DNA of 6,773 nt from Bacteroidales bacterium (GTDB taxonomy: Bacteria > Bacteroidota > Bacteroidia > Bacteroidales > UBA12481). Location of the stretch: contig JAGHDB010000156.1 in assembly GCA_021160155.1 (NCBI GenBank), positions 1-6,773 on the forward strand, in the 5' to 3' direction. Below the pieces are notes generated by a model that was not told where the DNA came from, searched no databases, and worked only from the letters and a program-made list of their open reading frames with translations. Position 1 is the stretch's first letter. Each line of letters opens with the position of its first letter. The translations under genes and the position numbers were made by a program. Below, one piece after another: positions 1 through 5,877 of this stretch.

Positions 1-562
1 GCACACCTGCAGTAGAGTTGATCGACTCCATTTCAGGCATCCAGCGATCAAACTGATAAAGCTTATTTTCATCTATAAGGTGAATCAATAAGTGGGCATA
101 ACGGGGATTAGTGGCATACCCTGCCTTTTTCAGTCCGTGTGCCCAGGATTTATAATCGGTAGGATCCAGACGAAAAAGATCGCTGTACCGTTGCCGGTGC
201 ATTAAAAAAAGTGAATGATCCCGGTAAGATTCTTCCACGGTTTTATAAGCTCTGAAGCAATCATTCTTCTCATCATCATCATAGTAATATCTCGGACCCT
301 GCCACTCCATCTGGCATTTGATCCCAAAATGATTATTGGCAGTCCGGGCCAGCTCACTGGTACCCGCGGTGGATTCAAGCAAACCCTGAGCCAGGGTAAT
401 ACTGGCCGGTATTCCGCTGAAATGCATCTCTTTTACAGCAAGTTCAGCGTATTTGCGTATATAAGACTCGCGCTCCTGTTTGGTTTGTGCAGGCAAAGAA
501 GTAACCTGCACAAAAGATGTAAGAAGCAAACAACTTAAAATAGTTACCGGAGAATATTTCAT
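1..562 (-). CDS. Exported glucosaminidase (GH73-like peptidoglycan hydrolase), 3' part outside window
   Basis: This gene probably encodes an N-acetylglucosaminidase that cleaves the glycan strands of peptidoglycan in the periplasm. Reading the minus strand from the ATG at 562 gives 187 open residues before the window edge, so the C-terminus is missing. Residues 1-26 look like a Sec signal peptide (MKYSPVTILSCLLLTSFVQV, then a junction near LPAQ). The catalytic domain starts at about residue 33. The block AQGLLESTAGTSELARTANN at 58-77, followed by HFGIKC at 78-83, is the FlgJ/GH73 signature, and E63 is the expected catalytic glutamate. GYATNPRYAHLLIHLIDENK at 148-167 is the typical end of the domain. 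Family relatives in Bacteroidota often carry LysM repeats after this domain; that part would lie outside the window. The gene is divergent from cdd with 74 bp between the start codons. No Shine-Dalgarno is visible, and a -7 box lies 6 bp upstream of the ATG. The family assignment is firm; the exact bond cleaved is inferred. Confidence 0.88.
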   Translation of the reverse strand, partial: MKYSPVTILSCLLLTSFVQVTSLPAQTKQERESYIRKYAELAVKEMHFSGIPASITLAQGLLESTAGTSELARTANNHFGIKCQMEWQGPRYYYDDDEKNDCFRAYKTVEESYRDHSLFLMHRQRYSDLFRLDPTDYKSWAHGLKKAGYATNPRYAHLLIHLIDENKLYQFDRWMPEMESINSTAGV

Positions 563-568
563 AGGTGC

Positions 569-576
569 CAAAATTA
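569..576 (-). promoter_or_regulatory. Bacteroidota -7 promoter element for the glucosaminidase gene
   Basis: The minus strand reads TAATTTTG here, a perfect match to the Bacteroidota -7 consensus TAnnTTTG. It ends only 6 bp before the ATG at 562, so transcription would begin at or within a few bases of the start codon. I could not find a convincing -33 TTG at the usual distance, so this rests on the -7 match and its position. Confidence 0.45.
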
Positions 577-613
577 ACCCTTTTTCCTGTTTATCGATGG
601 AGTTTAAAATTTG

Positions 614-621
614 TATTTTTA
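614..621 (+). promoter_or_regulatory. Probable -7 promoter element for cdd
   Basis: TATTTTTA, set in the context TTTGTATTTTTAGTGC, differs from the Bacteroidota consensus TAnnTTTG only in its last base. It lies 15 bp before the cdd start at 637, giving a predicted leader of roughly 10 nt. The upstream -33 region (around 588-593) is only a weak match. Confidence 0.4.
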
Positions 622-636
622 GTGCAAAGTAAAAAT

Positions 637-1128
637 ATGGAAAAGAAGGAGATTGTTTTTTCGGTGAACCGGTATCACGGAGTCAATGAAATTCCCGAAA
701 AGATCCAACAGTTGATTCATCAGGCAACGGAATCCGCCCTGTTAGCACATGCTCCTTACTCGCATTTCCAGGTAGGTGCAGTAGTGGAGTTAGAAAACGG
801 AATTCTTGTTGCCGGAAATAATCAGGAGAACATTGCCTATCCTTCGGGGTTATGTGCTGAACGGGTCGCACTTTTTGCCGCCCGGGCCAATTATCCTGAA
901 CAGATTATTAAACGCCTGGTACTGGTAGCAATTGACCATAACAAGGCCACTGATCAACCGGCTTATCCCTGTGGTGCATGCCGTCAGGTAATGGTGGATA
1001 TTGAGCGGGTACAGCAAAAACCGATGGAAATATGGATGGCGGGCACTCAGTCCATTGAAATGGTAGAACAGGCAGTAATGCTACTTCCCATGGAATTTAA
1101 ATGGGGTGGACCTCAGTCGCCGGCCTGA
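637..1128 (+). CDS. cdd: Cytidine deaminase
   Basis: This is a cytosolic zinc enzyme that hydrolytically deaminates cytidine and deoxycytidine to uridine and deoxyuridine in pyrimidine salvage. The 163-residue product contains the short, usually homotetrameric CDA fold. APYSHFQVGAVV at 39-50 and GNNQENIAYPSGLCAERVAL at 60-79 include the substrate-binding N/E residues, the zinc ligand C73 and the catalytic E75. PCGACRQ at 111-117 supplies the other two zinc ligands, C112 and C115. The length is slightly above the roughly 130-residue classical form, because of about 25 extra N-terminal residues. The ATG at 637 was chosen because the open frame extends further upstream (to 565) but that extension lacks family similarity and runs through the promoter region. 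No Shine-Dalgarno is visible. The gene overlaps the convergent pseudouridine synthase gene by 16 bp at its 3' end. Confidence 0.93.
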   Translation: MEKKEIVFSVNRYHGVNEIPEKIQQLIHQATESALLAHAPYSHFQVGAVVELENGILVAGNNQENIAYPSGLCAERVALFAARANYPEQIIKRLVLVAIDHNKATDQPAYPCGACRQVMVDIERVQQKPMEIWMAGTQSIEMVEQAVMLLPMEFKWGGPQSPA

Positions 1129-1793
1129 GATAAAAATTCATTCCAAAGCGGATCCTTTGGTGGATTTGCGGTAATGATCAATTTTTCATGGCTTACCGGA
1201 TGCTCAAATCGCAGACATCTGGCATGAAGATGAATACCTCCCTGGGGATTTGAGCGCGGATAACCGTATTTTAAGTCTCCTCTTACCGGACTTCCAATTT
1301 TGCTTAATTGGCAACGAATCTGATGATGTCTGCCGGTATGCAGGTCAATCTCAAGAAGATGATACTGGTTGGTTCGGCCGATTAACCGGTATGAAAGCCG
1401 GGCTTCTTTACTTCCTTTCCTGGGTTTATTAAAAGCAAAACTTTTATTTTTTTTCTCGTCGCGTATCACAAAATGGACCAGTTCTCCTTCTATTTCCGGC
1501 GGGGGTTCTTTAACTACGGCCCAATAGGTCTTAGAAATCTCCTGATCCCTGAACAACCGGTTCATTCGCGACAGTGCTTTGCTGGTACGGGCAAAAAGCA
1601 CCACACCAGTCACGGGGCGATCAAGGCGATGAACCACTCCAAGAAAAACTTCCCCGGGTTTATGGTATTTCTTTTTCAGGTAATCCTTCACCATCTGATC
1701 AAGAGAGAGATCTCCCGACCGATCTCCCTGTACCAGATCTGATCCTCTTTTATTAATGGCTATTAAATGATTATCCTCATATAATATATCCAT
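1113..1793 (-). CDS. RluA-family RNA pseudouridine synthase
   Basis: This enzyme isomerises specific uridines in rRNA or tRNA to pseudouridine. The 226-residue product begins directly with the catalytic fold (MDILYEDNHLIAINK), so it lacks the N-terminal S4 RNA-binding domain of RluC/RluD-type enzymes. The hallmark VVHRLDRPVTGVVLFARTSK spans residues 53-72; D58 is the catalytic aspartate. A second family block, LHTGRHHQIRCQLSKIGSPV, spans 151-170, and GIHLHARCLRF near 186-196 follows. The modified RNA position cannot be deduced from sequence, so no RluA, RluC or TruC symbol is given. The ATG at 1793 is preferred; an in-frame TTG at 1799 would add two residues. GGGAG at 1805-1809 could act as a Shine-Dalgarno for either start. 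The gene lies 17 bp downstream of panB on the same strand and is probably co-transcribed with it. It overlaps cdd tail to tail. Confidence 0.92.
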   Translation of the reverse strand: MDILYEDNHLIAINKRGSDLVQGDRSGDLSLDQMVKDYLKKKYHKPGEVFLGVVHRLDRPVTGVVLFARTSKALSRMNRLFRDQEISKTYWAVVKEPPPEIEGELVHFVIRDEKKNKSFAFNKPRKGSKEARLSYRLIGRTNQYHLLEIDLHTGRHHQIRCQLSKIGSPVRGDLKYGYPRSNPQGGIHLHARCLRFEHPVSHEKLIITANPPKDPLWNEFLSQAGD

Positions 1794-1810
1794 AACCAAA
1801 GAAACTCCCG

Positions 1811-2626
1811 TTAATACTGTTCTTTTTCATTCGGAAAATCCAGGTTTTTAATATCGCGAATATAATGCGACACTGCTCCCTGAATCTCCTCAAAAAGATG
1901 ATGATAGCGCCGGAGAAACCGTGGTGAAAAATCTTTATTGATCCCCAGCATATCATGAAGTACCAAAACCTGGCCATCCACTGACGAACCAGCTCCGATA
2001 CCTATTGTCGGAATATGAAGCGATCCGGAGACCTGTTTTGCCAATTCGGCCGGGATCTTTTCTAAAACTATGGCAAAACAACCGGCCGCTTCGAGATCTT
2101 TGGCATCCTGCATTAATTTGTCTGCTTCATGCTGTTCACGCGCCCTGACCACATAAGTACCGAATTTATGAATTGACTGAGGGGTCAGGCCCAAATGCCC
2201 CATCACGGGTATCCCGGCAGAAAGAATTCGGTTGATGGATTCCAGTACTTCAGCCCCTCCCTCAATTTTAACCCCTCCGGCTCCTGTCTCTTTCATAATT
2301 CTGATTGAAGAGTTTAACGCCTCCTTTGAATTACCCTGATAGGTCCCGAATGGCAGGTCAACAATTACCAGGGCCCTGTGAATTGCCCGTACCACCGAAG
2401 CCCCGTGATAAATCATCTGGTCGAGGGTGATCGGCAATGTAGTTTCATACCCGGCCATCACATTTGAAGCGGAATCCCCCACTAAAACCACATCTATTCC
2501 CGTTTCATCAAGAATCCTGGCTATAGAATAGTCATAAGCAGTTAACATCGCGATTTTCTCACCGCGTTGTTTCATCTCCTGAAGAATATGAGTGGTTACC
2601 CTTTTTATCTGATGATGAACTGACAT
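1811..2626 (-). CDS. panB: 3-methyl-2-oxobutanoate hydroxymethyltransferase (ketopantoate hydroxymethyltransferase)
   Basis: PanB transfers a hydroxymethyl group from 5,10-methylenetetrahydrofolate to 2-oxoisovalerate, giving ketopantoate, the first committed step of pantothenate and coenzyme A synthesis in the cytosol. The 271-residue protein has the usual length (about 264 in E. coli) and a TIM-barrel pattern. Visible family residues are LTAYDYSIA at 28-36, the metal-binding VGDS at 49-52 (D51, S52), the second metal aspartate in [10 protein letters not shown] (D90), VKIEGG at 119-124 (K120, E122), GHLGLTPQS at 143-151, the catalytic glutamate in VLEKIP (E189) and IGIGAG at 208-213. The ATG at 2626 gives the family's normal N-terminus; the open frame runs on to 2707 but that extension overlaps the divergent gene and has no family match. 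No Shine-Dalgarno is visible. The downstream gene encodes an RNA-modifying enzyme, so the pairing is genomic rather than metabolic. No panC or panD lies in the window. Confidence 0.96.
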   Translation of the reverse strand: MSVHHQIKRVTTHILQEMKQRGEKIAMLTAYDYSIARILDETGIDVVLVGDSASNVMAGYETTLPITLDQMIYHGASVVRAIHRALVIVDLPFGTYQGNSKEALNSSIRIMKETGAGGVKIEGGAEVLESINRILSAGIPVMGHLGLTPQSIHKFGTYVVRAREQHEADKLMQDAKDLEAAGCFAIVLEKIPAELAKQVSGSLHIPTIGIGAGSSVDGQVLVLHDMLGINKDFSPRFLRRYHHLFEEIQGAVSHYIRDIKNLDFPNEKEQY

Positions 2627-2645
2627 AATTGAAATGATTTGAATC

Positions 2646-2654
2646 GTAAAGATA
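2646..2654 (-). promoter_or_regulatory. Possible -7 promoter element for panB and the downstream pseudouridine synthase gene
   Basis: The minus strand reads TATCTTTAC, one mismatch from TAnnTTTG. It lies 19 bp upstream of the panB ATG, which allows a short leader. No matching -33 TTG is visible on this strand, so the call is weak. It would face the promoter of the divergent lipoprotein gene. Confidence 0.25.
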
Positions 2655-2666
2655 AGACGAATCCCG

Positions 2667-2674
2667 TATATTTG
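2667..2674 (+). promoter_or_regulatory. Bacteroidota -7 promoter element for the lipoprotein gene
   Basis: TATATTTG is a perfect match to TAnnTTTG and ends 5 bp before the ATG at 2680, so the transcript would be leaderless or nearly so. A TTTG at 2638-2641 could be the -33 element, but the 25-bp gap is longer than the usual 20 or so. The box sits in a partial dyad, CCC-nn-ATAT-nn-GGG (2663-2676). Confidence 0.45.
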
Positions 2675-2679
2675 GGCTA

Positions 2680-3711
2680 ATGATTCATAACTGGATATAC
2701 AGAGCATGGGTTATGTTACCCGGGATAATGATCTTCACAGGGTGCGGCAATGAAGTGGAAATCTCTGCACCATACAAAGACATACCGGTGGTTTATTGCA
2801 TATTAAACCCCGGGGATTCAGTGCATTATCTCCGTCTTGAAAAATCTTTTAACGGTGAAGCCAATGCTTACGAAATGGCACAACAGGCGGATTCTATCTA
2901 CTATCCGGATGCCGAAGTTTATCTCGAGCGCTGGTCTGACAACAAGATGCAGGAACAATTCAATATGATCCCTGTAACCATTGCCCCTCGTATCAATGGT
3001 GTCTTTGCAGAAGATCCCAACCGGTTGTATGCCACATCATCTGAATTAATCCCCAATAGTGAATACAGATTAAATATCCGGATTCCTTCTACAGGAGCAG
3101 AGATATCGGCCAGAACACATCTGGTAAATGATTTCAGAATCATTAAACCGGAGTATTACAGAAAAAGCCTGCCATTCTCCAGTTATGGCAACAATACCAT
3201 TGTTGAATGGGTAACTGCCCGTTATACCCGGGTGTTTCATCTCCAGATCCGTTTTCATTATCTTGAAATCAACGGAGAAGATACTGTCAGGAACACCGCA
3301 TATTGGAACATTGCCAATTTCGTCGCGGATAATGACGGTGGGGGGATTAAAATGGAAACCAATATTTCCCACCGTGCTTTTTACAAATGGCTTGGCAGTA
3401 AATTGTCCCCGGTTTCCGAACCGGTTTTCCGCCTGGCAGCACGTAAATCTCTCGATTTCTGGTTTACCGTGGGGGGAGATGAGCTGTACACTTATATCCA
3501 GATCTACCGTCCGGATGACAATATACCCAAAGAACACCTGGTCTTTACTAACATTTCTAACGGGATCGGGATTTTTTCATCCCGTTTTGAAAAAGGAATA
3601 ACAGGTAAAGCCCTGTCAGAACATTCCATTGATTCTATCGCCCATGGTATCTACACCAGGCATCTTGGCTTTGATGACAGTCTGAACGACTACTATCATA
3701 CCGGAATATAG
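2680..3711 (+). CDS. Putative outer-membrane or periplasmic lipoprotein, DUF4249-like, function unknown
   Basis: The 343-residue product has a lipoprotein signal peptide: a short N-terminus with R8, a hydrophobic stretch [10 protein letters not shown] at 11-20, and a lipobox FTGC whose C22 would be lipidated. The mature part opens with [20 protein letters not shown], and then [15 protein letters not shown]. This 'demand for self-consistent early beta-strands' layout resembles DUF4249-type lipoproteins of Bacteroidota as I remember them, but I could not run a profile search, so that name is tentative. The rest appears beta-rich and without recognisable catalytic motifs; [20 protein letters not shown] at about 305-324 resembles the family's C-terminal region. 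The ATG at 2680 is chosen because the next ATG, at 2713, would leave only ten residues before the lipobox cysteine. A -7 box lies 5 bp upstream. It is divergent from panB and followed by dnaK on the same strand after 88 bp. Nothing in the sequence shows a ligand or partner. Confidence 0.75.
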   Translation: MIHNWIYRAWVMLPGIMIFTGCGNEVEISAPYKDIPVVYCILNPGDSVHYLRLEKSFNGEANAYEMAQQADSIYYPDAEVYLERWSDNKMQEQFNMIPVTIAPRINGVFAEDPNRLYATSSELIPNSEYRLNIRIPSTGAEISARTHLVNDFRIIKPEYYRKSLPFSSYGNNTIVEWVTARYTRVFHLQIRFHYLEINGEDTVRNTAYWNIANFVADNDGGGIKMETNISHRAFYKWLGSKLSPVSEPVFRLAARKSLDFWFTVGGDELYTYIQIYRPDDNIPKEHLVFTNISNGIGIFSSRFEKGITGKALSEHSIDSIAHGIYTRHLGFDDSLNDYYHTGI

Positions 3712-3741
3712 TTCTTCAACTGTCGTTTTGTCACCCTTACC

Positions 3742-3785
3742 CTTTGGCACAAAGATTGAACAATCGGGTAGTCCGTTGATTAATC
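3742..3785 (+). promoter_or_regulatory. Dyad-rich leader region upstream of dnaK
   Basis: Three short inverted repeats lie in the 88 bp before dnaK: CTTTG-GCA-CAAAG (3742-3754), GATTG-AA-CAATC (3754-3765) and the palindrome GATTAATC (3778-3785). The stretch CAATCGG-GTAGT-CCGTTG (3761-3778) can also fold as a six-pair hairpin with one bulged T, which would compete with the second dyad. Such elements could be operators or a structured 5' leader, but none matches the CIRCE heat-shock operator. A clear TAnnTTTG element is absent; TTTG at 3743-3746 is a possible -33 half only. The role is inferred. Confidence 0.3.
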
Positions 3786-3799
3786 GAAAAAAAAGAGAT

Positions 3800-5716
3800 A
3801 TGGGAAAAATAATTGGAATCGATCTGGGAACCACCAACTCCTGTGTGGCTGTTATGGAAGGTAATGAACCTGTTGTAATACCCAATAGCGAGGGTAAACG
3901 AACCACACCATCTATGGTGGCATTTTTGGATAATGGAGAACGCAAAGTCGGTGATCCGGCAAAACGTCAGGCCATTACCAATCCTGAACGCACGGTATCT
4001 TCAATCAAGCGCTTTATGGGCGAAAATTACAGTAACCTGTCGAAAGAGATCGAGCGTGTACCTTATAAAGTAATAAAAGGCGATAATAATACGCCAAGAG
4101 TGGTGATTGAAGAACGGAAATACAGTCCGCAGGAAATCTCCGCCATGGTACTTCAGAAAATGAAGAAAACTGCCGAAGATTATCTGGGTCAGGAAGTCAC
4201 TGATGCGGTGATTACCGTTCCGGCTTATTTTAATGATTCGCAACGTCAGGCTACAAAAGAAGCCGGAGAAATTGCCGGTCTGACTGTAAAAAGAATCATC
4301 AACGAACCTACTGCAGCTTCACTGGCATACGGTCTTGATAAAAAAGGTAAAGACATGACAGTAGCCGTATTCGATCTGGGTGGAGGTACTTTTGATATTT
4401 CCATTCTGGAGTTGGGAGACGGTGTTTTTGAAGTGAAATCAACCAATGGAGATACCCATCTCGGTGGAGATGATTTCGATCAGGAGGTTATCAACTGGCT
4501 GGCAGATGAATTTAAAAAAGACGAAGGTATTGACCTCCGTAAAGATCCGATGGCATTGCAACGCTTGAAAGAAGCTGCCGAGAAAGCTAAAATCGAACTT
4601 TCAAGCTCTTCATCCACAGAGATTAACCTTCCCTATATCATGCCGGTTGACGGAGTACCTAAACATCTGGTAAAAAACCTCTCAAGAGCCAAATTTGAGC
4701 AATTGACAGATCACCTGATCCAGGCCACCGTGGAACCCTGTAAAATTGCACTTAAAGATGCAGGTATCTCTGCTTCACAGATAGATGAAGTATTGCTGGT
4801 CGGAGGATCCACCCGTATTCCTGCAATCCAGGAAATTGTTAAAAACTTCTTCGGCAAAGCTCCCTCCAAAGGAGTCAATCCCGACGAAGTGGTTGCTGTA
4901 GGAGCTGCTATTCAGGGTGGTGTGCTCAGTGGTGATGTAAAAGATGTGCTTCTGCTGGATGTTACTCCGCTCTCACTCGGGATCGAAACCCTGGGAGGTG
5001 TGATGACTAAATTAATCGAATCCAATACGACCATACCGACTAAAAAAACCGAGACATTCACTACCGCTGCTGATAATCAGCCATCTGTTGAAATTCATGT
5101 ACTCCAGGGCGAGCGCCCGATGGCCAATCAAAATAAAACAATCGGCCGGTTTCATTTAGACGGGCTGCCACCTGCTCCGCGCGGAATTCCCCAGATTGAG
5201 GTTACTTTTGACATTGATGCCAACGGGATTCTGAATGTATCTGCAAAAGATAAAGGAACCGGTAAAGAACAAAAGATCCGTATTGAAGCATCATCCGGAC
5301 TGACAGATGAAGAGATCAACAGAATGAAAGAAGAGGCACAGAAATTTGCCGATGAAGACAAAAAACAGCGTGAGAAAGTAGATAAAATGAATGCGGCAGA
5401 TAGTTTGATCTTTCAAACTGAAAAACAATTAAAAGAGTTCGGAGACAAACTCCCGGCTGATAAAAAAGAACCGATTGAACAGGCTTTGAATAAACTCAAA
5501 GAGGCTCATAAAGCCCAGGATCTGGATGCTATTGATAAAGCTACTGCCGAGCTTAATCAAATATTCCAGGCAGCTTCGGAAGAGATGTATAAACAACAAC
5601 AATCCGCCGGAACTCAGCCTGGCGAACCCTCAGGAAGTCAGACAGCAGAGCCTCCAAAAGACGGGGAAAATAAAGATGAAGAGGTAACGGATGTGGATTT
5701 TGAAGAGGTAAAATAA
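3800..5716 (+). CDS. dnaK: Molecular chaperone DnaK (Hsp70)
   Basis: DnaK is the cytosolic ATP-driven Hsp70 chaperone that binds exposed hydrophobic peptide segments and works with DnaJ and GrpE. The 638-residue product is full length. The nucleotide-binding domain covers about 1-380, with [14 protein letters not shown] at 5-18 (phosphate 1), [20 protein letters not shown] at 133-152, [11 protein letters not shown] at 168-178, [11 protein letters not shown] at 191-201 (phosphate 2, with T197) and [11 protein letters not shown] at 331-341 (adenosine). The interdomain linker is DVLLLDVTP at 382-390. The beta-sandwich substrate domain runs to about 500, followed by a charged helical lid (about 501-600), a Q/G/P-rich tail and the ending [12 protein letters not shown]. 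The ATG at 3800 gives the family's exact N-terminus; the frame stays open to 3728 but that extension is not Hsp70-like. An A-rich stretch with AAGAGA precedes the ATG, a weak ribosome site. Neither grpE nor dnaJ is adjacent. Confidence 0.98.
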   Translation: MGKIIGIDLGTTNSCVAVMEGNEPVVIPNSEGKRTTPSMVAFLDNGERKVGDPAKRQAITNPERTVSSIKRFMGENYSNLSKEIERVPYKVIKGDNNTPRVVIEERKYSPQEISAMVLQKMKKTAEDYLGQEVTDAVITVPAYFNDSQRQATKEAGEIAGLTVKRIINEPTAASLAYGLDKKGKDMTVAVFDLGGGTFDISILELGDGVFEVKSTNGDTHLGGDDFDQEVINWLADEFKKDEGIDLRKDPMALQRLKEAAEKAKIELSSSSSTEINLPYIMPVDGVPKHLVKNLSRAKFEQLTDHLIQATVEPCKIALKDAGISASQIDEVLLVGGSTRIPAIQEIVKNFFGKAPSKGVNPDEVVAVGAAIQGGVLSGDVKDVLLLDVTPLSLGIETLGGVMTKLIESNTTIPTKKTETFTTAADNQPSVEIHVLQGERPMANQNKTIGRFHLDGLPPAPRGIPQIEVTFDIDANGILNVSAKDKGTGKEQKIRIEASSGLTDEEINRMKEEAQKFADEDKKQREKVDKMNAADSLIFQTEKQLKEFGDKLPADKKEPIEQALNKLKEAHKAQDLDAIDKATAELNQIFQAASEEMYKQQQSAGTQPGEPSGSQTAEPPKDGENKDEEVTDVDFEEVK

Positions 5717-5772
5717 ACAATCCGGCTTTACCACATTGTATTATTTCAAAAACAAAAAAACAATAAACATGA

Positions 5773-5803
5773 AGATATTAGTCGGGCAACATGAATAATA
5801 TCT
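5773..5803 (+). repeat. Inverted repeat downstream of dnaK
   Basis: AGATATTA (5773-5780) and TAATATCT (5796-5803) are perfect 8-bp inverted copies separated by 15 bp. No T-run follows, so it is not a good terminator. It could be a hairpin in the dnaK 3' untranslated region or a chance A/T-rich match. Confidence 0.3.
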
Positions 5804-5830
5804 ACTTCAGACATTAGTATAAACTCTTAC

Positions 5831-5871
5831 AAGAATGGTTGTGGTCTATGATCACAACCATTCTTATTTTT
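5831..5871 (+). terminator. Rho-independent terminator of dnaK
   Basis: AAGAATGGTTGTG (5831-5843) pairs perfectly with CACAACCATTCTT (5853-5865). A G-T wobble and two further pairs inside extend the stem to 16 pairs around the loop TAT (5847-5849). ATTTTT follows at once (5866-5871). The stem is only moderately G/C-rich but long and without mismatches. It lies 114 bp after the dnaK stop codon and ends 6 bp before the next start codon. The T-run is shared with a promoter element of the downstream gene. Confidence 0.75.
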
Positions 5872-5872
5872 G
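5865..5872 (+). promoter_or_regulatory. Bacteroidota -7 promoter element for the MORN-repeat gene, overlapping the terminator
   Basis: TATTTTTG is a perfect TAnnTTTG match and ends 5 bp before the ATG at 5878, so the mRNA would be leaderless or nearly so. A TTG at 5839-5841, inside the left arm of the terminator hairpin, is a candidate -33 element with 23 bp of spacing. Its first base is the last stem base of the terminator and the rest is the T-run. Confidence 0.5.
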
Positions 5873-5877
5873 TAATT

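Noticed and set aside
215..538. Plus-strand open frame of 107 codons opposite the glucosaminidase gene
   Set aside because: It is antisense to a well-supported GH73 domain on the minus strand, and its translation shows no family features.
527..562. Lipoprotein reading of the glucosaminidase signal (C11)
   Set aside because: ILSC is a poor lipobox and comes too early; a Sec cleavage near LPAQ at 23-26 fits better.
565..636. N-terminal extension of cdd by 24 codons
   Set aside because: It runs through the probable promoter and the divergent leader, and lacks similarity to cytidine deaminases; the ATG at 637 fits.
2627..2707. N-terminal extension of panB by 27 codons
   Set aside because: It would overlap the start of the divergent lipoprotein gene and both promoters; the ATG at 2626 gives the normal PanB N-terminus.
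3070..3537. Minus-strand open frame of 155 codons inside the lipoprotein gene
   Set aside because: It is a shadow frame: no signal, no motif, and the plus strand carries a coherent lipoprotein.
3728..3799. N-terminal extension of dnaK by 24 codons
   Set aside because: Hsp70 proteins start with [10 protein letters not shown] or similar; the extension is not family-like and falls in the dyad-rich leader.
3712..3799. CIRCE heat-shock operator before dnaK
   Set aside because: The TTAGCACTC-N9-GAGTGCTAA pattern is absent; the dyads present are shorter and different.
5769..5798. Nine-codon open frame (MKILVGQHE) after dnaK
   Set aside because: Too short, no ribosome site, and one arm of an inverted repeat lies in it; no support for translation.
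5839..5877. TTG start extending the MORN-repeat protein by 13 residues
   Set aside because: It lies within the terminator hairpin and upstream of the -7 box, and it would spoil a clean signal peptide.
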